DNA from: Methylovirgula sp.
GTDB lineage: Bacteria; Pseudomonadota; Alphaproteobacteria; Rhizobiales; Beijerinckiaceae
Assembly: GCF_037200945.1 (NCBI RefSeq)
Contig: NZ_JBBCGP010000001.1
Coordinates: 2,540,501-2,604,500 of the forward strand
Direction of reading: 5' to 3'
Length of the DNA: 64,000 nt
A program made the translations under genes and the position numbers. Position 1 is the first letter of the stretch. Each line of letters opens with the position of its first letter. Below, one piece after another: positions 41,686 to 50,349 of the stretch. The notes under the pieces are model-generated. The model was not told the origin of the DNA and made no database searches. It saw only the letters and a list, made by a program, of their open reading frames with translations.

Positions 41686-43125
41686 TCAATCCGCGGAGAA
41701 TCCAAACGGGACGCTCGAGGTCCTGAAGTCATCGGGAAGGATCTCGCGCCCGATCGGGGGCGCCGACCGTGCCGCGCATTTGGGACGGTGGCAGACACGG
41801 CATGCCACGCCGATCGGTGTGGGCTCGTCGACACGCAGTGCCTGACCGCCAGCGGTGTAAATCAGCTGTCCTGCATGCTCAGCCGCACAACCGATCGCCA
41901 TGGCCCGCTCAACGCGAGTTGCGCCGAACGAGCCGCCTCCCGCGGTCACGGTGCGCGCGATCGAAAAGAATCGCTGGCCATCGGGCAATTCCAGCCATTG
42001 CGTGACGATCTGGCGCGGCGTCTTGAAGATTCCATAAACCGACCACAGCGGGCAGGCGCCGCCGTGTTTGGCAAACGGGAAGCCGGCGCCGTCCAGCAGT
42101 TTGGAAATGTTGCCGGCCGGATCGACACGGATCAGAAAGAACGGGACCTTCTCGAGACCCGGCCTCTGCAAGGTTGTGACGCGATGCGCGGTCTGCTCGA
42201 AGCTGGTGCCGAATTGACGCGCAAGCGCTTCGAGGTCGTAACGCCGCGTGTCGACGGCCTTTGCAAAGGCGGAATAGGGCATGATGATCGCGGCAGCGGC
42301 GTAAGCGGCGAGGGCGCGGCGCGCCAGCAACTCGGCGCTCTTGCTCGCGAACTTGCCGGCCTCCAGCGCCGCATCGATTTCATCTTCCATTTCAAGATAG
42401 GCGAGCTGCTTGGCCAACTCGAAGTTGAGGCTTGCAGTATCGAGCGAGTCCTCAATCAGGAGTTGCTTGTGATGCAGGTCGAGACGCCTCACCGATCCGA
42501 GCATGACGCTGGGTGGCAGATAACGGACGTGAAGGTTGTGGCGAAGGCGAAGCCGTTCGATGAATCCGGCCGGCCCCGAAGGCGCCAGGACAAGGCGTTC
42601 CGCCGCATCGTCGAGATTGGCAAAGTTGTTGCGGCGTGCGGCAAGAAATCGTCTGACGTCGGCGACGGGATCGTTGGCGTCAGGCTTGCCCTGACCCCAA
42701 CGTGGCGCGACGCCCTTCATCGTTGGCGCCCTTTGCTCCGCCAACGCAAGCTGCTCTTCGCGATACGCCGTGTAGAGCCGAAGGAAGGCTTCGGTCATTC
42801 CGGGATAGCTGACGGCAAGGTCGCTGATTTCGAGCGGAGGGATATCGATGTCAGAAAACATCGGATCCTTCAGGATGGACTGCATCCGCGCCGTGTGATC
42901 GGCGCCGCCGTCGCCGGCGAGGTCGGCAAGGTCGATCTTGTAGGTGCGGGCCAGACGAAGCAGCATATCCGCCGTGACCGGCCGCTGATTGCGCTCCAGA
43001 AGCGCGACGTAGGGGGCGGAAATCTCGAGATCGGCCGCCATGTCGGCCTGGGTCAGCCCCAGCTCGCGCCGAAGCCGCCGCAGTCGTGGCCCCATGAAAA
43101 TCGAGCGGGTGCCGGAGGTTGTCAT
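41686..43125 (-). CDS. ScfR/RamB-type XRE regulator (short-chain fatty acyl regulator)
   Basis: The start at 43125 gives 479 residues. An XRE helix-turn-helix at residues 15-70 (LRRLRRELGLTQADMAADLEISAPYVALLERNQRP, in part) is followed by an IrrE/ImmA-like domain and a C-terminal DUF2083 domain with a Cys-rich end (GVACRVCHRPKCAAR). RamB and related ScfR proteins sense short-chain acyl-CoA or acetate status and control isocitrate lyase. It is divergent from aceA, with inverted repeats between them. A much longer reading frame through the aceA gene on this strand is not coding. Confidence 0.92.
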   Translation of the reverse strand: MTTSGTRSIFMGPRLRRLRRELGLTQADMAADLEISAPYVALLERNQRPVTADMLLRLARTYKIDLADLAGDGGADHTARMQSILKDPMFSDIDIPPLEISDLAVSYPGMTEAFLRLYTAYREEQLALAEQRAPTMKGVAPRWGQGKPDANDPVADVRRFLAARRNNFANLDDAAERLVLAPSGPAGFIERLRLRHNLHVRYLPPSVMLGSVRRLDLHHKQLLIEDSLDTASLNFELAKQLAYLEMEDEIDAALEAGKFASKSAELLARRALAAYAAAAIIMPYSAFAKAVDTRRYDLEALARQFGTSFEQTAHRVTTLQRPGLEKVPFFLIRVDPAGNISKLLDGAGFPFAKHGGACPLWSVYGIFKTPRQIVTQWLELPDGQRFFSIARTVTAGGGSFGATRVERAMAIGCAAEHAGQLIYTAGGQALRVDEPTPIGVACRVCHRPKCAARSAPPIGREILPDDFRTSSVPFGFSAD

Positions 43126-43144
43126 GTCCAGTCCTTGCGTTTGT

Positions 43145-43192
43145 GTAATGTTTTTACAGATATACAACATATTCTTGTAAAGAGTGACAAGT
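43145..43192. promoter_or_regulatory. Inverted repeats between scfR-type gene and aceA
   Basis: TGTAA (43145-43149) pairs with TTACA (43155-43159), and CTTGT (43175-43179) with ACAAG (43188-43192), in an AT-rich 147-base divergent gap. TTTACA and TGTAAA elements also face each other. The XRE regulator next door is the likely binder; which repeat is used cannot be told. Confidence 0.55.
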
Positions 43193-43272
43193 TTTCTTTC
43201 AAACGGCTTGTGACCGCCGACATTTCGCGTACAAACGCAGCAGATTTTTTCGTTACTAAGGGATCGATCGAC

Positions 43273-44910
43273 ATGAACTTCCAACCGCGCGGGATCAACG
43301 ACCCCGCCATCCAGGGACCGGGGTCCTATCAAACCGAGGTTGAGGCGGCTGAAGCGCTCCTCAAGGACAAGGCGACCTGGAACGGCGTGAGCGCCGAAGC
43401 CGTGGCGCGCATGCGCTTGCAGAATCGCTTCAAGACCGGCCTGGATATCGCCCGCTACACTGCGGCGCTGATGCGGGCTGACATGGCCGCCTATGACGCG
43501 GACAGCACGAAGTATACCCAGTCGCTCGGCGTCTGGCACGGCTTCATCGCCCAGCAGAAGATGATTTCGATCAAGAAGCATTTCGGCTCGACCGATCGCC
43601 GCTATATGTACCTCTCCGGCTGGATGATCGCCGCGCTGCGCTCCGAGTTCGGACCGCTGCCCGATCAGTCGATGCACGAGAAGACCTCGGTGCCGGCCTT
43701 GATCGCCGAACTCTACACTTTCCTGCGTCAGGCGGATTCCCGCGAACTGAATGACATCTTCCGCAGCCTGGACGCTGCCCGCAAGGAAGGCGACACGGCG
43801 AAGGAAAAGGCGTTGATCGAGAAGATTGACAATTTCCAGACGCATGTCGTGCCGATCATCGCCGATATCGATGCCGGCTTCGGCAATGCCGAGGCGACCT
43901 ACCTTCTTGCCAAGAAGATGATCGAGGCGGGCGCCTGCGCCCTGCAGATCGAAAACCAGGTCTCCGATGAAAAGCAGTGCGGCCACCAGGATGGCAAGGT
44001 GACTGTGCCGCACGAGGTCTTCCTCGCGAAGATCCGTGCCTGCCGTCACGCTTTCCTCGAACTCGGTGTCGAAGACGGCATCATCGTGACCCGCACCGAC
44101 TCGCTCGGCGCCGGCCTCACGCAGCAGATTGCCGTGAGCCACACGCCTGGCGATCTCGGCGATCAGTACAACGCCTTCCTGGATTGCGAGGAAGTGACGG
44201 CCGCCGATGCCCGCAACGGCGATGTCATCATCAATCGCAACGGCAAACTGCTGCGTCCGAAGCGGCTGGCCAGCAACCTCTACCAGTTCCGCCCCGGCAC
44301 GGGTGTGGATCGCTGTGTGCTCGACTGCATCACGTCGCTGCAGAACGGCGCGGACCTGCTGTGGATCGAAACCGAGAAGCCGCATATCGAGCAGATCGCC
44401 GAGATGGTCGATCGCATCCGCGAAGTGGTTCCGAACGCGAAGCTGACCTACAACAATTCGCCGTCCTTCAACTGGACGCTGAACTTCCGTTGGCAGGTCT
44501 ATGACGCGCTGAAGAAAGCCGGCAAGGATGTGAGCCAGTATAACCGCGCCGAGCTGATGAAGGCTGAATATGACGACACGCCACTGGCGATCGAGGCTGA
44601 CGAGCGTATCCGTACGTTCCAGGCCGATTCAGCCAAGCGCGCCGGCATCTTCCACCATCTGATCACGTTGCCGACCTATCACACGGCAGCTCTGTCGACC
44701 GACAATCTCGCCAAGGAATATTTCGGCGAGCAGGCCATGCTCGGCTATGTGAAGAACGTTCAGCGTGCGGAAATTCGTCAGGGTATCGCCTGCGTCCGGC
44801 ATCAGAACATGGCCGGCTCCGACATCGGCGACGACCATAAGGAATACTTCGCTGGCGAGGCGGCCCTGAAGGCCGGTGGCACCCACAACACGATGAACCA
44901 GTTCGGCTAA
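43273..44910 (+). CDS. aceA: Isocitrate lyase
   Basis: The 545-residue protein belongs to the longer isocitrate lyase class. The active-site motif is KQCGH (residues 234-238, catalytic Cys236), in place of KKCGH of the short class. Also present are VPIIADIDAGFGNAEA for metal binding, and NNSPSFNWT. It splits isocitrate to succinate and glyoxylate, first step of the glyoxylate shunt, needed for growth on acetate or other C2 compounds and useful to facultative methylotrophs. Malate synthase is not in the window. The start at 43273 fits the family N-terminus; the open frame upstream overlaps the divergent regulator and is not coding. A strong terminator follows. Confidence 0.96.
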   Translation: MNFQPRGINDPAIQGPGSYQTEVEAAEALLKDKATWNGVSAEAVARMRLQNRFKTGLDIARYTAALMRADMAAYDADSTKYTQSLGVWHGFIAQQKMISIKKHFGSTDRRYMYLSGWMIAALRSEFGPLPDQSMHEKTSVPALIAELYTFLRQADSRELNDIFRSLDAARKEGDTAKEKALIEKIDNFQTHVVPIIADIDAGFGNAEATYLLAKKMIEAGACALQIENQVSDEKQCGHQDGKVTVPHEVFLAKIRACRHAFLELGVEDGIIVTRTDSLGAGLTQQIAVSHTPGDLGDQYNAFLDCEEVTAADARNGDVIINRNGKLLRPKRLASNLYQFRPGTGVDRCVLDCITSLQNGADLLWIETEKPHIEQIAEMVDRIREVVPNAKLTYNNSPSFNWTLNFRWQVYDALKKAGKDVSQYNRAELMKAEYDDTPLAIEADERIRTFQADSAKRAGIFHHLITLPTYHTAALSTDNLAKEYFGEQAMLGYVKNVQRAEIRQGIACVRHQNMAGSDIGDDHKEYFAGEAALKAGGTHNTMNQFG

Positions 44911-44942
44911 GGCCGGGCACACATCGAAATCATCAAAACATG

Positions 44943-44978
44943 AAGCGCCCCGAAACCATCGTTTCGGGGCGCTTTTCT
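44943..44978 (+). terminator. Intrinsic terminator of aceA
   Basis: A perfect 14-bp stem (44943-44956 with 44961-44974) with a 4-base loop runs into a T-rich tract (TTTTCTTT). It begins 33 bases after the aceA stop, and its leftward reading could also serve the converging membrane-protein gene. Confidence 0.9.
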
Positions 44979-45009
44979 TTGCTCGGGGCGCGATGGAAAG
45001 CGGACAGGT

Positions 45010-45846
45010 TTATTGGGAAACCGCGAACCCGCACTGCTTCTGTTCCATCCCGATCTGCTTCGTGATGCGGACGGCGTTCTGCGCGTAGGCCTTGGTCACG
45101 GAGCCGCTGTTCACGCTCTTGCCTTTCAGCGGACTCACACCTGAGCAAAGGTGGAAGACATGCGGCGTCGTGGACTTCTTGGCGCCGTTTTCCGGCGCGA
45201 TCCAGTAGACGACGTCCTGACCGGCGGGGTGTGCCGCGTCTTTCGTCGCCGCAGTCACCGTGGAGGAGTCCGCGGCGATTTCCTTCGCCTGGGTGGCGAC
45301 GTCGGGCGAACAGGCTGTGGTCGGCTGCCCCGTCTTGATCTGGGTCGCGCAGGCGTTCATGTCCTGGGTGTACTGCTCGACCGACGGGGGGTGGTAGCTG
45401 ACCCCGGTCAGAGCCGCGATCACGGCCAGCACGACGCCGACGCCGCCAGCGATCTTCTTGGTCTCCGGATCCATGTCCTTGTCGGTCAGGATCAGGAAAA
45501 GCAGCGGGAGGAACGCAATCAGCGTGATGATCGCGCCGAGCTGGTTTTGGAAGAAGAATCTGGCCGTGTCGGATGCGCGGGCCGGATCGTGCGTGTTGGC
45601 CGCCTTCCACAGCAAGTTGCCGGCGATTGCGAAGACCGCGATCCCGACGAGCAAGCCGATCAGCAGCGGCATGTTCCCATGGTCGAATTTGTGCTGGTAG
45701 AGCAGGTAGATTCCGGCGATCTCGCCGCCAATGGCGACGATCCAGCAGAGCAAGGCGAAAAGGCGGAGGCGCGTCGCGGCGGACTTCTGACCCTGCGTTG
45801 CTTGCCAATCCCTGGTAACGTCTGCGTCCGGCTTTTTGTTTGTCAT
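45010..45846 (-). CDS. Integral membrane protein of unknown function
   Basis: The 278-residue product starts at the ATG at 45846. A polar N-terminus of 25 residues is followed by four membrane segments between about residues 30 and 150 (LFALLCWIVAIGGEIAGIYLLY, MPLLIGLLVGIAVFAIAGNLLW in part). A soluble C-terminal domain of about 125 residues has four cysteines (NACATQI, TTACSPDV, HLCSGVS, KQCGFAV). I do not recognise a named family. It converges on aceA through a shared terminator. The cysteine spacing would suit two disulfides if that domain is periplasmic. Confidence 0.7.
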   Translation of the reverse strand: MTNKKPDADVTRDWQATQGQKSAATRLRLFALLCWIVAIGGEIAGIYLLYQHKFDHGNMPLLIGLLVGIAVFAIAGNLLWKAANTHDPARASDTARFFFQNQLGAIITLIAFLPLLFLILTDKDMDPETKKIAGGVGVVLAVIAALTGVSYHPPSVEQYTQDMNACATQIKTGQPTTACSPDVATQAKEIAADSSTVTAATKDAAHPAGQDVVYWIAPENGAKKSTTPHVFHLCSGVSPLKGKSVNSGSVTKAYAQNAVRITKQIGMEQKQCGFAVSQ

Positions 45847-46005
45847 GACCAAATCTCTCGATATCGACACTTTTGCGAGCGGCGGCAAATCGAAAGACTA
45901 ACCTGCCCGGCGCAGCGTCATTGAACGAAAGTCTTCGTTGCCCGGCGTGGCGACGCGGCGAAATGCGGAATGCCACAGCAGACCACTGTCCGTCGTCAGA
46001 TAATT

Positions 46006-46048
46006 TGAGACTGATCAGGCGTTTCGAGAAGAGAGGCGCTGGCTCATC
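46006..46048 (+). repeat. Left terminal inverted repeat of the IS3 element
   Basis: Begins TGAGACTGATCAG and shares TGAGAC, TTTC, GAAG, GAGG, CTGG and TCATC blocks in order with the other end, with a few mismatches and small gaps. Confidence 0.7.
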
Positions 46049-46060
46049 AGGGGTTAGAGT

Positions 46061-47041
46061 TTAAGCGGCCTGCAGTCGGTGCTGCAAGCGGCGGTTTGCG
46101 ATGGTAGCAAGCTTGATGCGTTTGCGTTCTGCGATGATCGTCTCTGCTCTGCCGAAGTAGACGTCGGCCGGTGTGACGTTTTCGATGCTCTCATGATAAC
46201 GGACGTGATTGTAGTGCTCGACGAAGGCGCCGATCTGCCGCTCGAGATCGCCGGGTAGATAATAGTTGTCGAGTAGAATGCGGTTCTTCAAGGTTTGGTG
46301 CCAGCGCTCGATCTTGCCCTGGGTTTGAGGATGATATGGTGCGCCGCGCACATGTTGCATGCCCTTGCCTTCGAGCCACCTGGCCAGGTCGTCTGCCACG
46401 TAACTCGCCCCATTGTCGCTGAGAAGCCTCGGCCGGTGTACAACGGTGATGTGATCAAGGCCCGATGCCGCCAGTGCCTGGTCGAGCGTGGCCGTGACGT
46501 CGGAAGCGCACATTGTGGGACCAAGCCTCCAGGCCACGATGTAGCGCGAGAAGTCATCCAGCACCGTGGAGAGGTAGTACCAGCCCCAGCCAGTGATCTT
46601 AAGGTAGGTGAAGTCGGTCTGCCAGAGCTGGTTGATAGTGGTGGTCTTGTCCTTGAACTCGTTCGCCGCCTTGATCACCACGTAGGCCGGGCTGGTGATG
46701 AGGTCGTGTGCCTTCAACAACCGATAGACCGAGGCCTCGGAGACAAAGTACTTTCTCTCGTCGGTGAATCGCACGGCCAGCTCTCGCGGCGATAGCTCAG
46801 GGACCTCCAGCGCCAGATCGATGATCTGGCTGCGGACGTCGTCCGGGATACGGTTCCAGACGCGATCCGGTCGTGAGCGATGATCGGCCAACGCCTCAGG
46901 CCCTCCCGCACGATAGCGATCGTACCATCGGTAGAAGGTAGCGCGGGGAATGCCGAGCTTTTCCAGCGTGCGCTTGGCAGGCAGATGCGACTGCTCAACC
47001 AACTCGATGATCTCGGCCTTCTCGGATGCAGGATATCTCAT
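46061..47041 (-). CDS. IS3-family transposase OrfB
   Basis: The 326-residue integrase-like transposase has an N-terminal helix-turn-helix (RTLEKLGIPRATFYRWYDRY) and a DDE catalytic core: the first Asp in WQTDFTYLK, the second in LLSDNGASYVADD and the Glu in HPQTQGKIERWHQTL. It catalyses copy-out/paste-in transposition. Its ATG overlaps the orfA stop by four bases (ATGA), so expression is probably by coupling rather than the -1 frameshift used by many IS3 elements. Confidence 0.95.
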   Translation of the reverse strand: MRYPASEKAEIIELVEQSHLPAKRTLEKLGIPRATFYRWYDRYRAGGPEALADHRSRPDRVWNRIPDDVRSQIIDLALEVPELSPRELAVRFTDERKYFVSEASVYRLLKAHDLITSPAYVVIKAANEFKDKTTTINQLWQTDFTYLKITGWGWYYLSTVLDDFSRYIVAWRLGPTMCASDVTATLDQALAASGLDHITVVHRPRLLSDNGASYVADDLARWLEGKGMQHVRGAPYHPQTQGKIERWHQTLKNRILLDNYYLPGDLERQIGAFVEHYNHVRYHESIENVTPADVYFGRAETIIAERKRIKLATIANRRLQHRLQAA

Positions 47042-47412
47042 GCCTCGTCCTCCCCATCCCCGTTCATGCTTTTTTTGAGCAGGCGGTTCTCCAGGGTCAG
47101 ATCGGCCACGACCTCCTTCAATGCGGTGGCTTCGCGACGGAGATCCTTCACCTCGCCGGACGTCGCGGCACGAGCTGTGTCGCCCGCCAGCCGGCGCTTA
47201 CCGGCTTCGAGGAACTCTTTCGACCAGCCGTAATACATCGAGGCCGCAATGCCTTCCCGCCGGCACAGCTCGGAGATGTTCTCTTCGCCACGCAGTCCCT
47301 CCAGCACGATGCGGATCTTCTCTTCCGCAGAGTATTGCCGACGCGTCTGGCGCCGGATGTCCTTCAGTACTTGTTCTGCCGGCGCTTTGCCCGGTCCGGA
47401 TTTCTGCTTCAT
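47038..47412 (-). CDS. IS3-family OrfA
   Basis: The 124-residue protein has a transposase_8-type helix-turn-helix (RRQYSAEEKIRIVLEGLRGE, ISELCRREGIAASMYYGWSKEFL in part) and a C-terminal leucine-zipper-like helix (LKEVVADLTLENRLLKKSM). It binds the element ends and works with OrfB. It is intact. The upstream repeat starts about 20 bases from its ATG. Confidence 0.93.
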   Translation of the reverse strand: MKQKSGPGKAPAEQVLKDIRRQTRRQYSAEEKIRIVLEGLRGEENISELCRREGIAASMYYGWSKEFLEAGKRRLAGDTARAATSGEVKDLRREATALKEVVADLTLENRLLKKSMNGDGEDEA

Positions 47413-47431
47413 CTTCGCTCCTTACGGCTAC

Positions 47432-47477
47432 GATGAACCAGAAATCCTCCCTTCGTGAAGACCCTCAATTTGTCTCA
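47432..47477 (-). repeat. Right terminal inverted repeat of the IS3 element
   Basis: Read leftward it begins TGAGACAAATTGAGGG and aligns to the left end over about 45 bases with mismatches. Ends in TG/CA as usual for IS3 elements. Confidence 0.7.
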
Positions 47478-47914
47478 GGGGTGCTGACGGCGAACACGAA
47501 CAGCCAACTTTCGCCGCTTACGAGTTCGAGCGGCGTCAACCGAACCGGTGCTTATCGCTGCCGTACGAGCCAATGTACCAATTCGGCGAGACCGACCTCT
47601 GAGGTCGTCAAAACACGAATAGCAGGACAGTTCGGTTTGAGCATTAAACTTTGCTGCGTGCTCGCCTTTCGGAGCCGTCGGCGCCTCTCACAAAGTGGGG
47701 AGGCAGATGTCCGCTTTGCACAATCGTTAGCCGAGAGCCGTCGGTCCACACAGGCCCAATCCCTGCCGCCAGCCGCGCGGTAACTGAGAATTTGGGCTCA
47801 ATGATCCATCAGCTGTCTCGCCGGCGAGCGTACAATTGTTGGAACGGCCCCGCGACGGATAAAGCTGACAGGTATTTGTTGGCGCCTACAAACTTATCCT
47901 AGCTTGGGAGCCTA
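47478..47914. other. Gene-free stretch beside the IS element
   Basis: These 437 bases have short open frames on both strands but none with a ribosome site, domain motif or family resemblance that I can recognise. The segment looks like degenerate DNA left by rearrangement around the IS element. Confidence 0.5.
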
Positions 47915-48262
47915 TCATCGGCGGACGAGCGGCAGAAAAATCTCGCCCACGATCTCCCGGATGATCTCGTCCGATAGCGGCTCGAACGTCATCAGCATCT
48001 CGTGGCGAGCCAGGTCGGTCGGCAGCGCGGCGATGCGCGGCGTGAGACGGTCAGGATCGACTTCGCCTCGCGCGATGCCGCGATCGAGGATAGTGCGGAT
48101 AAGGCGGCCGTTCGCGAACTCCGCCCTCACGTCGGCGAAGTTGGACTTTGCGTCCGTCAGGTCACCGGTCATGTCGAACAGCAACCGGAGGATGTCTGGC
48201 CGGGCGCGGTCGGACAGCCGAGCAAACGCTCGGGAAACGGTCCTCGACGGCTTAAAATGGCG
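47915..48262 (-). pseudogene. C-terminal fragment of a TetR-family regulator
   Basis: The readable frame (about 115 residues, no convincing start) carries RTVSRAFARLSDRARPDI, then RTILDRGIARGEVDPDRLT, LARHEMLMTFEPLSDEII and EIFLPLV, a typical TetR C-terminal ligand-domain ending. A stop lies in frame just upstream near 48262, and no helix-turn-helix is found before it. So the DNA-binding half is missing and the gene is a remnant. It lies close to the IS element, which may mark the event that broke it. Confidence 0.7.
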
Positions 48263-48603
48263 GGCAGATTATGAAGTACGAACCGGATTGAAGAGCCCAA
48301 AGCGTCCTCCGTGGGAATCGAGACGTCGGCCGACAGGATCGCATACGCAAATGTTCAAACGTCGTTCAATTGAAGAGTTCCAGCGACAGAAGAACGCCGG
48401 GTTCGGGTCGAACTGTCATCGTCTGTTTGGACGCGCTTGAACAGTCGATTCTTGCGATTGGTCGAATGGGCATTTCAGCCAGCTACATAGCTTTCGCTAG
48501 TCTCGCTCATTAGAAAAGGGCCGCCGCCGTCCGCTTTTAAGCAGACTGCGATCCAAGGCAACCTTCGCATCAGACCGTGGTCATTGGCGTGATATACATT
48601 TTC
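48263..48603. other. Gene-free stretch upstream of the DUF309 gene
   Basis: No supportable gene is seen in these 340 bases; the region probably holds the promoter of the DUF309 gene and more debris of the truncated TetR locus. Confidence 0.45.
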
Positions 48604-49314
48604 ATGGCCATTCGTTCTACATTGCGTCCGCGTTGGCTTCCGAAGAGAAGCTTTCCACCGTATGCGTACCTGCCCGGCAGGCAACCGCATCCCGTACGCG
48701 ACCCTGCGGGGCACAGCTACCAAGTCGAGCCTGTGGTTTCGGTGGAGGCGACGCTTGACTCTGACCCGTTCCTCTGGGGTCTCGACCTCTTCAATCACGG
48801 TTATTACTGGGAAGCGCATGAAGCCTGGGAAGGTCTTTGGCAGATCGCACGTCGGGGCGACCCATTGCGTATCCTCTTCAAGGGTTTGATCCTGTTGTCG
48901 GCGGCCGGCGTGAAGATCCGAGCGGACAAAGATGCCGCGGCCGTGCATCACGCCGGACGCGCCGCGGAGCGGCTTCGTCGCCTGACACCGGACCCCGCCT
49001 TCGAGCGCGCACTCGGCATGTCACCCTCGACCCTCGCTGAAAACGCCGAAGCGGCCGTAGGAAATTCCACTGCGGTACAGGCAACAGCTGCTGGGCAGCC
49101 CCAACCCGTGTTTGATTTTATTCTGGGATCCCGCGGACTGCGGCGTGAGTCATTGACCAGAAGCATCCATCCTTGGCCAAATGATCTGCTAGCTCAATGT
49201 ATCTCAAACCCTGACTTTGATATCCTCGCCAACTCCACAGCGAAGGTGTCGCGAGGCTTGAGTTCGGCTTCATCCGTTAGGAAATTACTGGAACCCAATG
49301 GCGCCCGTGACTGA
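48604..49314 (+). CDS. DUF309-family protein
   Basis: From the ATG at 48604 the protein has about 236 residues. The N-terminal stretch is proline- and arginine-rich (YAYLPGRQPHPVRDPAGHSY). The DUF309 core follows: GLDLFNHGYYWEAHEAWEGLW, then helices with GLILLSAAGVKIRAD. The family, usually 120-160 residues, has a helical fold with a His/Glu-rich surface and no proven activity. The C-terminal 80 residues (after about 160) are extra and low in recognisable motifs, possibly because of a changed 3' end in this scarred region. A GTG/ATG start at 48577 is an alternative. Confidence 0.7.
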   Translation: MAIRSTLRPRWLPKRSFPPYAYLPGRQPHPVRDPAGHSYQVEPVVSVEATLDSDPFLWGLDLFNHGYYWEAHEAWEGLWQIARRGDPLRILFKGLILLSAAGVKIRADKDAAAVHHAGRAAERLRRLTPDPAFERALGMSPSTLAENAEAAVGNSTAVQATAAGQPQPVFDFILGSRGLRRESLTRSIHPWPNDLLAQCISNPDFDILANSTAKVSRGLSSASSVRKLLEPNGARD

Positions 49315-49487
49315 AGGGCGACCACAAGCCCGTCAATGTGCCGGAAACGCGTCTAAGCCGATCGGCGTCGGCTTGATCGGTCCCAAATCCTGGGCGCGCT
49401 CCCTGGTGAGGCGCTGTCGCGAAATTCTCTTCGGCTGTTCTTCGATTTCCGGGCTATCCGGATTTCAGCGTGGAAGTCCATCAGCGG

Positions 49488-49873
49488 TTAATCAGACTGC
49501 GGTCCCCTGGGGGTTGCCGCCAGTGCAACAGCAAGCGCGCACCGCGCGGCTGCCACCTTCTCACTCAGGCCGGGCAGAATGTCTTTGATCGTGCGCCAGA
49601 CGATCGTCAGATTGATGCTGTCGTAACCGTGGGAGACGAAGTTTCGCATTTCATAGGCCTTGCTAAGTTCCAAGCTCTCCTGGTGCTTGTCCCAAAAGTC
49701 CGGATCGGCCTTTGCTATGCGGTTGCTTGCCTCGCCGATGATTTCGAGGTTTCGGATCACGGCGTCCTGCACAAGCTCGTTCTCATGCCGTCGATGTAAT
49801 GAGCGATCTTGGCTATAGCCCGAATGATGTGGTCAAGCGAGTCAAGAACACGCCGTTGCCTCGGATCGGTCAC
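49488..49873 (-). pseudogene. hepT: hepT toxin gene with disrupted reading frame
   Basis: The C-terminal part (49488-49772) is a clear HepT/DUF86 protein: QDAVIRNLEIIGEASNRI and the RNase motif Rx4HxY in RNFVSHGY. The N-terminal part is in another frame: a GTG at 49873 overlaps the mntA stop by four bases and opens LDSLDHIIRAIAKIAHYIDGM, as expected for HepT. The junction near 49785 lacks the few residues normally between these parts and shifts frame, so an internal small deletion is likely. HepT is the RNase toxin of a type VII toxin-antitoxin pair; here it is probably inactive, leaving the antitoxin gene intact. Confidence 0.75.
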
Positions 49874-50160
49874 AGCGGGCGCGCTTCATTCACAACCTGG
49901 CTGCGGAATTTCACCGACAAATCTTCTGGAGTCTTTACGTCAACGCCGATCGGCACAAGCCGTTTAATGTCGCGCATGATGCCGGCGATATCGAACAGCG
50001 TCATGCCGTTGCCAGCGTCAATCAATAGATCGAGGTCGCTGCCCTCGTGATCGTTGCCATGAAGCACCGAACCAAAGACGCGCGGGTTCTGCCCTTTGTT
50101 GCGCGCAACAATGCAGCGGATTTCTTCGCGGTAAAGCGCAAGGGCGTCGGACGGTCTCAT
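49870..50160 (-). CDS. mntA: MntA-type minimal nucleotidyltransferase antitoxin
   Basis: The 96-residue protein is a minimal nucleotidyltransferase. The GSx10DxD signature is exact: GSVLHGNDHEGSDLDLL, followed by a third Asp candidate in IGVDVKTPEDL. MntA antitoxins inactivate HepT by adding AMP to a tyrosine near its RNase site. The gene overlaps the hepT start, the usual order of this module. Because hepT is frame-broken, this antitoxin may be a relic or serve a toxin elsewhere. An AT-rich 190-base gap upstream separates it from the GntR gene. Confidence 0.85.
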   Translation of the reverse strand: MRPSDALALYREEIRCIVARNKGQNPRVFGSVLHGNDHEGSDLDLLIDAGNGMTLFDIAGIMRDIKRLVPIGVDVKTPEDLSVKFRSQVVNEARPL

Positions 50161-50349
50161 TCCTTTTAAATAGGTGATTTTGTATTAAAAATCAATGTTT
50201 ACGAAAGAGATCGAGCGCTTTGAGTGTCGCACAGCGACCGCCATTTCCCCGCTATCTTCCGGATAGCCGATTTCCGATTGCCTCGCGAAGGGGCTAGCGA
50301 AGTTGATGCGGGGAAGGGCGGCAAACAATTCTGAAGCAGCGTGTGGAAT

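Larger units (their letters stand above)
46006..47477 (-). mobile_element. IS3-family insertion sequence
   Basis: About 1,472 bases bounded by imperfect inverted repeats that begin TGAGAC (46006) and end GTCTCA (47477). It encodes the usual orfA and orfB pair leftward, both intact, so the element may be active. The bases outside (AATT on the left, GGGG on the right) show no 3-4 bp target duplication, suggesting that flanking DNA was rearranged after insertion. The subgroup is not assigned. Confidence 0.88.

Noticed and set aside
41686..44385. Open frame of 899 codons including the ScfR-type regulator
   Set aside because: The regulator starts at 43125; the extension is antisense to aceA and has no family features.
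41788..44910. Open frame of 1040 codons including isocitrate lyase
   Set aside because: Only the part from 43273 matches isocitrate lyase; the upstream part is antisense to the ScfR-type regulator and looks like GC-rich shadow coding.
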